Origin: Candidatus Hydrogenedentota bacterium
Lineage (GTDB): Bacteria; Hydrogenedentota; Hydrogenedentia; Hydrogenedentales; SCBR16-9
Reading direction: 5' to 3'
Assembly: GCA_007116095.1 (NCBI GenBank)
Contig: SKJD01000470.1
Location: 1 to 7,667 of the forward strand
DNA: 7,667 bases
Below the pieces are notes generated by a model. The model saw nothing but the letters and a program-made list of their open reading frames with translations, had not been told where the DNA came from and ran no database searches. The translations under genes and the position numbers were made by a program. Positions 1 to 5,709 of the stretch are shown one piece after another (the first letter of the stretch is position 1; each line of letters opens with the position of its first letter).

Positions 1-294
1 GTGAAGTCCTTCTCACAACCCGATGATGCGTTACTTTATTTTCAGGAAAACCACAAGGATGTGGACCTCCTGATTACGGATCAGATGATGCCGCGTATCT
101 TGGGCAGTGATCTGCTGCGGGAATTCAAGGAAATTAAGCCGGAGCTGCCCAGCATCCTGTTCACGGGCTTCAGCCAACAGAACCTGGACGAAGATTTTGA
201 AGGCATTGCCGTGGACATGGTGGTGATGAAACCGATTATCGCCAAGGACCTGGCGGCAGCCGTCCGCCAAGTGCTTGATCAACAACCGACGTAA
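1..294 (+). CDS. Response-regulator receiver domain, C-terminal part (5' end outside window)
   Basis: The visible 97 residues are the C-terminal three quarters of a phospho-acceptor receiver (REC) domain. The phosphorylatable aspartate is D27, in LLITDQMMP. The conserved Thr is T55, in ILFTGFS, and the conserved Lys is K77, in the MKP motif. The N-terminal strand with the acidic pair that binds Mg2+ is missing, so the GTG at position 1 is very unlikely to be the true start and the gene continues upstream of the window. No output domain follows the receiver; the protein stops about 20 residues after the Lys. That ending is typical either of a stand-alone receiver or of a receiver at the C-terminus of a hybrid histidine kinase. 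The FTG-F/Y-S style of the Thr motif is often seen in hybrid kinases, so I lean that way (inference). The gene converges on the amidase gene, with a hairpin terminator between them. Confidence 0.9.
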   Translation: MKSFSQPDDALLYFQENHKDVDLLITDQMMPRILGSDLLREFKEIKPELPSILFTGFSQQNLDEDFEGIAVDMVVMKPIIAKDLAAAVRQVLDQQPT

Positions 295-325
295 AAACAC
301 GTTTCCGGCCCAGGTCCGAAATACT

Positions 326-375
326 AAGGGCATGTCCGACGCCATACGGCAATCCGGACATGCCCTTGTTTCGTT
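326..375 (+). terminator. Rho-independent-type terminator, 13-bp perfect stem
   Basis: AAGGGCATGTCCG (326-338) is perfectly complementary to CGGACATGCCCTT (355-367). The 16-nt loop (339-354) contains a further small GCC/GGC pairing. A T-rich tail (TTGTTTCGTTT, about 366-376) follows on the plus strand, as expected for terminating the receiver gene that ends 31 nt upstream. Read on the minus strand, the stem is followed by the weaker tract AGTATTTC, so it may also end transcripts from the convergent amidase gene. The stem is seen directly; the bidirectional function is inferred. Confidence 0.85.
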
Positions 376-411
376 TCTGGTACTACGCTACAAAGTCCCG
401 TCAGCTACGGA

Positions 412-2184
412 TCAGGAGTCGAAATGTTCGCGCAGGGCATTGACAAATGCCTCCGCGAAGGCCTGCCGCCATTGGGGATCGGCAAGCGCGGCGCGATCCT
501 GGGCATTGGTCAGGTTGGCGCTCTCGATCAGGACCTTCGTCGGAATCTTGGTATTGCGGAGCACCGCCGGTACATAGGCGCGACCGCCGCTCTGACGAAT
601 CACATTGCGAATCGGGTCGCCGGTGCTGTGCACCTTGATCGGGGGATCATGCTGGGCCAGGTTCCGCAGCAAGGTACTGGCGAAGTTGCGCGACATGGCC
701 TCATCCCGTCGTCGCTCCGACGCTGTCGTGGTTACGGCGCGTTGGGCGCGGGCTTCCGCGAAATGATCGTAGATCGGATTCGAGGGCTGTTCCCGGTCGC
801 GGCGGTATTGCGCTCCCGGCACATAGACCATGGCGCCCCGCAGTTGATCGTTAAACAATGCGTCACAATGGATGCTGGCAAAGAGCACTTTCCGCTCGTC
901 CACGCCTTCTTTAAGCAGGTTGTTGAAGATGTAATTGGCCAGGTACCAGCGCAGGTTGGCCGAGATGCTGGCTTCATGGTTGTTATAGGGCGGCGTCGTC
1001 AGCAGGATTTCGTTGGTGTCGTGCTTGAACCGGGTGACGTCCGCGTAGTTAAAGCCTTGGACGGTGTCCTTGACGGTCGAGAAGACCCGCGCCTGCGTCT
1101 GGGTTTCCAGAATTTCCTTGATGCGCATGGCGATGTCGTAGTTCAGCTCATCTTCATAGAGCCCCATCGGCTCGTATGCGGCGCCGTGGTCACGGCCACC
1201 GTGGCCCGGGTCGAGGATGATCACCACGCCTTCCAGATCGCGGGTGCGCACCTGACGGGCCTGTTGTCGGACCTGTTCTTCCCGTACTTCCTCATAGACC
1301 TGGCGTTGTTCGCTGCCCGCGGGCTGGTATTGGTCGGAGAGCATCTCCAGGGGGATAATAATCCGCTGACCGGGCTGCATCCGGTGTTCATCCTGGATAT
1401 TGCTGCGCTTCAGGATTTCGTCACAGGCGCGCCGGATATCGACATTTTCACGATAATCCGTGAATTGCACTACCACGGCGGTGTAAATGGCCTCCCCTTT
1501 TTTCAGGCGGTATACCGCGTGCTCCCCTTCCGCATCCCGGCCATATTCCAGATCGCCTCTGGGGGCACTGCGAATCGGAGAGGAAGCCGTACTTACCGCA
1601 CGGGGCGCTGGGCGCGGAGAAGGTTTGCGCATTACTTCCGGCAGGATGGCGCGGGGGACCAACAGTTGCACGCCCGGCTCCAGCCAGTCGTTCACGTCCC
1701 GGTTCTCAGGCGCTTGGCGGATGGCGGTGAAGTTGTTCCCCTCGCCAGTCAACCATTCAGCGAGGTTGCGCCACAATCCAATATTTCCCTCGCCGGGAAA
1801 ACGTACAGAATGCCACCAGCCAGCCTCGTCGACATAGTCGTCCGGGAACAGGGCTTCCAGCACTTTTCGCCGGGATTGCATGTTCAGGTTGGTGTAGGGA
1901 ATGGCCACCGCCATGCGGCCTTTGTAGGTTTCCCAGGTCTTGGGGTCGGCGAGGTAACGCTCCAGGAGGTTCTTGGCGTCATCACCCCGTGGCAGCGTAC
2001 ATTCGATGTACAAGGTGCTGCCGTTGCGAATGCCCGCGATGACCCCGGGCTCTATGCGCGCCTGGTGGGTTGGCGCCGCCTGGGACGTACTTGCAATACA
2101 CAGCAACAACACCCAACACCCGACCCGACATAACGACAGAAGATTGCGGAGTTTATTTATTTGTGACATGCTGATCTGCCCCAT
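412..2184 (-). CDS. Secreted N-acetylmuramoyl-L-alanine amidase (Amidase_3) with LysM-type regions
   Basis: This zinc amidase should cleave the bond between N-acetylmuramic acid and L-alanine in peptidoglycan, outside the cytoplasm. Residues 1-36 form a signal peptide: a basic N-terminus, a hydrophobic core (VLLLCIAS) and a likely SQA/AP cleavage site. The cysteines there do not fit a lipobox. Residues about 45-180 are an enlarged LysM-like region ending in LEPGVQLLVPRAILP. Residues 181-212 are a Pro/Arg/Ser-rich linker. Residues 223-280 are a second LysM (YRLKKGEAIY to QPGQRIIIPLEML). A Gln/Arg/Glu-rich stretch (291-318) leads to the catalytic domain (319-587). Zinc ligands are H328 (LDPGHGG), E344 (GLYEDELNYD) and H439 (FASIHCDA); the catalytic Glu is E554 (VLIESANLTN). 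All four are present, so it is probably active. The spacing from E344 to H439 is long. Two starts are possible, ATG 2184 and ATG 2169. A weak AGGGA lies only 3 nt before the first, so the start is unsettled. The role is probably division or turnover, and I cannot assign an ami subtype. Confidence 0.93.
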   Translation of the reverse strand: MGQISMSQINKLRNLLSLCRVGCWVLLLCIASTSQAAPTHQARIEPGVIAGIRNGSTLYIECTLPRGDDAKNLLERYLADPKTWETYKGRMAVAIPYTNLNMQSRRKVLEALFPDDYVDEAGWWHSVRFPGEGNIGLWRNLAEWLTGEGNNFTAIRQAPENRDVNDWLEPGVQLLVPRAILPEVMRKPSPRPAPRAVSTASSPIRSAPRGDLEYGRDAEGEHAVYRLKKGEAIYTAVVVQFTDYRENVDIRRACDEILKRSNIQDEHRMQPGQRIIIPLEMLSDQYQPAGSEQRQVYEEVREEQVRQQARQVRTRDLEGVVIILDPGHGGRDHGAAYEPMGLYEDELNYDIAMRIKEILETQTQARVFSTVKDTVQGFNYADVTRFKHDTNEILLTTPPYNNHEASISANLRWYLANYIFNNLLKEGVDERKVLFASIHCDALFNDQLRGAMVYVPGAQYRRDREQPSNPIYDHFAEARAQRAVTTTASERRRDEAMSRNFASTLLRNLAQHDPPIKVHSTGDPIRNVIRQSGGRAYVPAVLRNTKIPTKVLIESANLTNAQDRAALADPQWRQAFAEAFVNALREHFDS

Positions 2185-2221
2185 GTATCCCTACGCTTCG
2201 CTGTTCTTTGCATACCCAAAA

Positions 2222-2236
2222 ATGCCATACAATATA
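2222..2236. promoter_or_regulatory. 15-nt near-palindrome, possible operator
   Basis: CCATACAATATATGG has arms CCATA/TATGG plus one further inner pair, so 6 of 7 pairs match around a central base. It lies 38-52 nt upstream of the first amidase start, within the promoter zone. Protein binding is only inferred, and a chance palindrome in AT-rich DNA is a real alternative. Confidence 0.25.
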
Positions 2237-2250
2237 TGGTAACAGCAATG

Positions 2251-2281
2251 TTGGACTTTTCTCAATATGTTGTGTGATAAT
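2251..2281 (+). promoter_or_regulatory. Candidate sigma70-type promoter for the radical SAM-like gene
   Basis: A -35-like TTGGAC (2251-2256) is followed by GATAAT (2276-2281), which is preceded by TGT and so forms an extended -10 (TGnGATAAT). The 19-nt spacer is longer than the optimum of 17, but an extended -10 tolerates a poor -35 match. Transcription would begin near 2288, leaving a leader of about 170 nt before the favoured start at 2458. Confidence 0.35.
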
Positions 2282-2444
2282 ACTTTTTACCACAATGAGT
2301 ATGGCTTGTGCGAGTTTTTTATAGACGGTGTATGTGCTATATGCTGTGGTGGGGTTTTGGGCCGACGTAGCGCCGGGCTGTGTCGGGCATCTGGAATGCC
2401 GTGCTTAAGCTAAGCATCCGGCCAGTTTCCCCGGTAACAAAAGC

Positions 2445-2449
2445 GGGAG
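2445..2449 (+). promoter_or_regulatory. Ribosome binding site deciding the TTG 2458 start
   Basis: GGGAG lies 8 nt before TTG 2458. The competing in-frame starts GTG 2380 and GTG 2401 have no comparable purine-rich site at a workable distance. The same 8-nt spacing is seen before the small TTG-initiated gene at 4282. Confidence 0.5.
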
Positions 2450-2457
2450 CGTCCAGT

Positions 2458-4161
2458 TTGCAAACGCAGCAATTGATCATTAATGTGCCGCGGTTCCCTT
2501 TTCACACGAGGCAACTTATACCGCCGCCCGGGGTGACGGAGGTAGCCGGCACGCTGTTGTATCATGGGCATAAATGTCGGATTTTGGATTACGGCACGCT
2601 GGACGCCGTGGCCTTTTTTACCAATTCCCCCTGGCGGGATTGTGTGGAAAGCGTGAGCAACTGGTGGGAGGCCAAGTCCCGGCGCACCTTGTGGCCGCAG
2701 GCGCTCCCGGGAGATGAAAGACGGCTGCGTCGCTGCATCAATACGGAACGGGCGCGATGGCATGCTGCGATTGCCGAAGAAATAGGCCGGTATGCGCAAG
2801 CCAGACTGATTATTTTTCATGCATCTGATCGATCGGATTGGTTGGGGGTGCTTGGCGTCGTCCAGGCATTGCGCGCCCAGGGGGTGACCTTGCCTTGTGT
2901 GGCCTTCGGGGATTGGGTCGGCTGTTATGGCAGCGCTTTGCTTAACGGGGCCCAGCTCCTGGATGGATTGTGTATCGATGACCCAGCCGCATCCCTGGCC
3001 CTGCTGGCGGACGCGCCCGAAAAACCGGAGACCTGGGAGCAAACACCCAACCTGTTGCTGCGGCGCGCCGGGGCCTGGATGGCCACGCCGCGAAAACGCA
3101 TGCCGTCGCAGGTGGTGCATGCCGCCGCTGCATACCATGAAGCCGTCTACCCGGCATTTGCTGCCGGGCAAAAGTTGCGGTTGCCGGTCTTGTGTCAGGC
3201 GCAGGCAGCCAACTTGCCCGCCAACGCGTTACCGGAGTCCCTGTGGTACCGGCGTCATCCTAACCCCGTGGATGCCGAGGTCCTGGCGGAAGCAATGGCG
3301 ACATTGGCCCTGCGAGAAAAGTGTAGCTGTTTTGTAATCGGGGATGGGGGCCATACGCCGTCGGTCGATGCGCTGGCGCAGGCCTTGCGCCGCTGGACAT
3401 TGCCGCTACAGTACATTCGTTCTCTATCAACGCCGGATGCCTTGCATTGTGATCATAAGGGATTGTGGCAATCAGGCTGCCGGGGGGTCTCCATGGACGT
3501 CCCCTCAGCCAGCCAGCGTCTACTGGATACGTATTTCGGCGCCGACTTCACGATTTCGGAGGTGGAGAAAGCGATGCGGCGACTGCGTGACGTGGCGTTG
3601 CATCGGACAGTGCAGATGATTGGGCCGGTACCCGAGGACGATTACCACAGCCACCAGGAACTGCTTCGTTTCCTTGGTCGCACCCTGCCAGACGCCCTGC
3701 ATTGGCGCCTGCCTCAGGTTCTGCCGGGTTCCACCTGGTGGCAGCAGGCCCCGCATTATGGGTTTTCGTTGTCTTTCAAGCGATTTGAACAATGGGTGAA
3801 TACCGGAGATACGGGGGTGATACATCGGCCCTGGGAGGGGGCGTCCTACTGTCGCATGCGTGGATGGCCAGCGCAGGCGCTATGGAAGCAACACCAGCAA
3901 TGTATCCACGAGCTCGAATCGCTGGGCCTGCCGCCGGAGCCCTTGTCGTCTACAGAGTCCTTCATCGCGCGGATTTTGGGTGGCGTCGATGCGGTACGGC
4001 CCGTGGGGACTTCCTTCCAGGAAGCAATCTATACCCTGGATTTGCAATCGCTGCAATACAGGGTGCAAGATTTCAACCAGAAAGTTCGAAATACCCAGGT
4101 TCCGGACAGCCTGGCGGCGCGGGAAGCAGCGCATCTGGCCCGGATGGCCGCCGGGAATTGA
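2458..4161 (+). CDS. B12-binding/radical SAM-like protein lacking the CxxxCxxC cluster motif (probable pseudo-enzyme)
   Basis: The layout follows B12-dependent radical SAM proteins throughout. An N-terminal Rossmann-like B12 domain (about residues 4-175) begins QQLIINVPRF, continues PPPGVTEVAGTLLYHGHKCRILD, and has a later GD where GG is usual. A radical SAM-like barrel follows (about 235-430). It includes YRRHPNPVDAEVLAEAM where R-x-x-P-E-x-V-x-x-E-I is typical, FVIGDGGHTP at the usual DD position, SGCRGVSMDVPSASQRLLD at the G-x-E-S-x-S-x-x-x-L position, and MIGPVPEDDYHSHQELLRF at the GxPGE position. Where CxxxCxxC should sit, the sequence reads C-QAQ-A-AN-L (C246, A250, L253; bases 3193-3216). 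None of the other cysteines makes the motif. The residues should therefore not hold the SAM-cleaving 4Fe-4S cluster. I favour TTG 2458 because GGGAG (2445-2449) lies 8 nt upstream and the first beta strand follows at once. GTG 2380 would add 26 unconserved-looking residues without a ribosome site. The reading frame is intact for 567 residues, which argues for a maintained function that I cannot name. Confidence 0.75.
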   Translation: MQTQQLIINVPRFPFHTRQLIPPPGVTEVAGTLLYHGHKCRILDYGTLDAVAFFTNSPWRDCVESVSNWWEAKSRRTLWPQALPGDERRLRRCINTERARWHAAIAEEIGRYAQARLIIFHASDRSDWLGVLGVVQALRAQGVTLPCVAFGDWVGCYGSALLNGAQLLDGLCIDDPAASLALLADAPEKPETWEQTPNLLLRRAGAWMATPRKRMPSQVVHAAAAYHEAVYPAFAAGQKLRLPVLCQAQAANLPANALPESLWYRRHPNPVDAEVLAEAMATLALREKCSCFVIGDGGHTPSVDALAQALRRWTLPLQYIRSLSTPDALHCDHKGLWQSGCRGVSMDVPSASQRLLDTYFGADFTISEVEKAMRRLRDVALHRTVQMIGPVPEDDYHSHQELLRFLGRTLPDALHWRLPQVLPGSTWWQQAPHYGFSLSFKRFEQWVNTGDTGVIHRPWEGASYCRMRGWPAQALWKQHQQCIHELESLGLPPEPLSSTESFIARILGGVDAVRPVGTSFQEAIYTLDLQSLQYRVQDFNQKVRNTQVPDSLAAREAAHLARMAAGN

Positions 4162-4281
4162 GCCCTGTTCCGTAATGTTGAATTCGTGGTATGATTTCAA
4201 CAAATCAACAAAAAATGCTGCTTTGGAAGTGTTGAGGCAGCAAATATACGTACAACAACTCCCCGGAAGGAGGACTTTTCC
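4162..4281 (+). promoter_or_regulatory. Leader of the small membrane-protein gene: extended -10, inverted repeat, hairpin
   Basis: TGGTATGAT (4187-4195) is a good extended -10 (TATGAT, 4190-4195), without a clear -35 at 17 nt. It is bracketed by a perfect 7-bp inverted repeat, TGTTGAA (4176-4182) and TTCAACA (4196-4202), placed as an operator would be. Downstream, TGCTGCTTT (4216-4224) can pair with GAGGCAGCA (4234-4242) through nine pairs including two G-U, giving a leader hairpin. CTCC just ahead of the ribosome site could pair with its GGAG. No terminator separates this region from the upstream radical SAM-like gene, so read-through transcription is also possible. Confidence 0.45.
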
Positions 4282-4285
4282 TTGA
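4175..4285 (+). CDS. Possible 36-aa leader peptide overlapping the next start
   Basis: An ATG-initiated frame of 36 codons begins MLNSWYDFNKSTKNAALEV and ends PGRRTFP. Its TGA (4283-4285) overlaps the TTG start (4282-4284) of the small membrane protein in a TTGA arrangement, which would suit translational coupling. Against it, there is no Shine-Dalgarno sequence before ATG 4175, and the extended -10 at 4190-4195 lies inside the frame, so transcripts from that promoter would not carry its start. The WYDFNKS stretch faintly recalls the start of phasin-like proteins, but this is too short to assign. It may be a chance frame. Confidence 0.3.
   Translation: MLNSWYDFNKSTKNAALEVLRQQIYVQQLPGRRTFP
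4267..4273 (+). promoter_or_regulatory. Perfect Shine-Dalgarno AAGGAGG for the TTG-initiated small gene
   Basis: GGAAGGAGGA (4265-4274) contains a full AAGGAGG, with an 8-nt gap to TTG 4282. It is the strongest ribosome site in the window and the main reason to believe the short frame that follows. Flanking GGAA and TTCC, and an upstream CTCC, could fold over it and limit access. Confidence 0.75.
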
Positions 4286-4416
4286 TAAATATTGAAGAAT
4301 TGCATGTTCTGGTAGCCTTGGTGGAAATCTTCACCATGTTACTGGTCTTGGCGACACAGAATATCTATGGTGTAATTGTCGCCGTTCTGGGTGTGCTTTT
4401 CACCATGACCGGATGA
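4282..4416 (+). CDS. Small hydrophobic (membrane) protein, 44 aa, TTG start
   Basis: The 44-codon frame starts at TTG and ends at TGA 4414-4416. The protein begins MINIEELH. It then has two hydrophobic stretches, about residues 8-24 (from HVLVALVEIF to LVLAT) and 29-42 (YGVIVAVLGVLFTM), joined by a short polar QN turn and ending at TG. This suggests either a two-segment helical hairpin or one long bent membrane helix. It has no cysteines, and the charged residues are three glutamates, two of them near the N-terminus. I do not recognise the family. Evidence that it is real: the perfect AAGGAGG 8 nt upstream, an extended -10 about 90 nt upstream, sustained hydrophobicity, and an otherwise gene-free 335-nt gap. 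It converges on bshA, with 80 nt between the stop codons. Function is unknown; a regulator of a membrane complex or a toxin-like peptide are only possibilities. Confidence 0.6.
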   Translation: MINIEELHVLVALVEIFTMLLVLATQNIYGVIVAVLGVLFTMTG

Positions 4417-4496
4417 GCATTTCCTCAGCCGACGTTGCTGGGTCAGGCAATTATGTCAACGTGTACCGGATTGAAGGTGTGAACCCAATAATAAAA

Positions 4497-5645
4497 TTAG
4501 CTCCAAAGTCCTGAATGGTTGCCGTTGATCGAAGCGGCTACCTGCTCATAGAGCGCCTCGTATTGCGCCACGATCTTGTCCCGATTGAAGACGTCCAGGG
4601 CGCGTGCGCGGCCTTTTTCTCCCATGCGTTTCGCTAGTTTGTCGTCGCAGAGCACGCGGATGGCGCAAGCGGCCATGGCTTCGATATCCCCCACCTCGCA
4701 CAAGAACCCGGTTTCTTCGTGGATGACCACTTCCTTGATGCCGCCGCTGGCTGTAGCCAATACGGGTACACTGCAGGCCATGGCTTCCAGGGGTACGAGA
4801 CCGAAACTTTCATGTTCACTGGGCTGAAAGACGAGATCGGCGCAGGGCAGAATATTCTCAATCTGCTCGTAGTTGCCCAAATATTGTATCCGGTCGGATA
4901 TGCCAAGCTGCTTGGCCACGCCCTGCGCCGCCAGGCGTTCGGGGCCTTCTCCCACCATGATGAGCCGCGCATTTACGTGGTCCAGTACCTTTTTGAAGAC
5001 CCGCACCACGTCGGTTACCCGTTTCACCGGTCGGAAGTTTGAGATATGCATGACGATCTTTTCATCGTCTTGTTGTAACTGGCATTTCTCCGAGGAGACT
5101 TCCTTAAACTTGCCGGGGTCCAGAAAGTTGTAGATGGTGTGGATCGGTTTTTCCAGTTGAAACTCGCGTTCGGTTTCTTCTTTCAGCCAATTGGACACCG
5201 CGGTCACCGCGCAGCTTTTTTCCATGGCGAATTTGGTGATGCGGTAGAACGAGGGATCGCTGCCGACGAGCGTGATGTCGGTGCCATGCAAGGTGGTGAC
5301 GATACCGAATTGCCGTTCCGGCGGCAGCATGGAGCGCGCAAAGAGGGTTGCCGCGGCGTTCGGGATGGCGTAATGCGCGTGCCAGACCTGGATGCCGTGT
5401 TCTTCGGCTACCTCACTGATCCGCGCGGCTAGGGCGAGTGAGTACGGGGGAAAGCGAAAGAGGGGATAGGACAGCACATCCACATAGTGGAATCGAATGT
5501 TCTGGTAGAAGCCGGTCAGGCGGAATGGGGGTTCCGTTGTCACGAAATGGATTTCATGGCCCCGCTCCGCCAGGGCCAGCCCCAGTTCTGTCGCCAGTAT
5601 ACCGCTGCCGCCCGCAGTGGGATGGCAGGTAATTCCAATTTTCAT
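4497..5645 (-). CDS. bshA: BshA, N-acetyl-alpha-D-glucosaminyl L-malate synthase
   Basis: This GT4-family retaining glycosyltransferase catalyses the first step of bacillithiol synthesis: transfer of N-acetylglucosamine from UDP-GlcNAc to L-malate in the cytoplasm. The 382-aa length is normal for the family. It opens with MKIGITCHPTAGGSGILATE, the BshA signature with the Gly-rich loop (G12, G13, G15). WHAHYAIPN (88-96) and TTLHGTDITLVGSD (117-130) are the typical acceptor-side motifs. ISNFRPVKRVTDV (201-213) opens the donor domain. The GT-B E-x7-E motif is E279 to E287 (ESFGLVPLE), followed by ATASGGIKEVV. The ATG at 5645 has AGAGGA (5660-5655) 9 nt upstream. It is the last visible gene of the bshC-bshB1-bshA set and follows bshB1 after 64 nt. 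The signature start and its neighbours make BshA far likelier than a generic GT4 enzyme. Confidence 0.96.
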   Translation of the reverse strand: MKIGITCHPTAGGSGILATELGLALAERGHEIHFVTTEPPFRLTGFYQNIRFHYVDVLSYPLFRFPPYSLALAARISEVAEEHGIQVWHAHYAIPNAAATLFARSMLPPERQFGIVTTLHGTDITLVGSDPSFYRITKFAMEKSCAVTAVSNWLKEETEREFQLEKPIHTIYNFLDPGKFKEVSSEKCQLQQDDEKIVMHISNFRPVKRVTDVVRVFKKVLDHVNARLIMVGEGPERLAAQGVAKQLGISDRIQYLGNYEQIENILPCADLVFQPSEHESFGLVPLEAMACSVPVLATASGGIKEVVIHEETGFLCEVGDIEAMAACAIRVLCDDKLAKRMGEKGRARALDVFNRDKIVAQYEALYEQVAASINGNHSGLWS

Positions 5646-5654
5646 ACTTCGCTA

Positions 5655-5660
5655 TCCTCT
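5655..5660 (-). promoter_or_regulatory. bshA ribosome binding site
   Basis: AGAGGA on the minus strand is 9 nt from ATG 5645, in the 64-nt bshB1-bshA gap. It gives bshA its own ribosome entry instead of a coupled start. Confidence 0.65.
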
Positions 5661-5709
5661 AAGAGTTACATGCGCCGAGAAGTACAATGCCAAGGCATGC
5701 AAATGTTTG

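Larger units (their letters stand above)
2185..2457. other. AT-rich divergent intergenic region with promoter-like elements
   Basis: This gap separates the divergent amidase and radical SAM-like genes. Its first two thirds are clearly more AT-rich than the flanking genes, as expected for promoters. No convincing small gene is seen. It holds a 15-nt near-palindrome (2222-2236) and a plus-strand promoter candidate (2251-2281). From about 2345 to 2457 it becomes GC-rich and open in the frame of the downstream gene. I treat that part as leader, although translation from GTG 2380 cannot be ruled out. Confidence 0.6.

Noticed and set aside
1..3. GTG at position 1 as a true start of the receiver protein
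   Set aside because: The receiver would lack its N-terminal strand and acidic pair, so the gene is cut by the window edge.
424..2133. 569-codon open frame on the plus strand, antisense to the amidase gene
   Set aside because: It is long but composition-driven. The opposite strand has a full signal peptide, LysM and Amidase_3 motifs, while this frame has no recognisable domain, a low-complexity His/Val/Gly-rich make-up and no ribosome site.
2380..2457. Extension of the radical SAM-like gene to GTG 2380
   Set aside because: It cannot be excluded, but there is no ribosome site before GTG 2380, and the 26 extra residues precede the first expected beta strand. TTG 2458 has GGGAG at 8 nt.
4429..4469. 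Hairpin between the small gene and bshA (ACGTTG 4432-4437 / CAACGT 4457-4462, with outer CCG/CGG)
   Set aside because: The stem is short with a large loop and a bulge, and no T-run follows on either strand. It is not convincing as a terminator.
5687..5698. Small palindrome ATGCCAAGGCAT in the bshB1-bshA gap
   Set aside because: It has five-base arms with a 2-nt centre, no T-run and no promoter nearby. It is probably chance.
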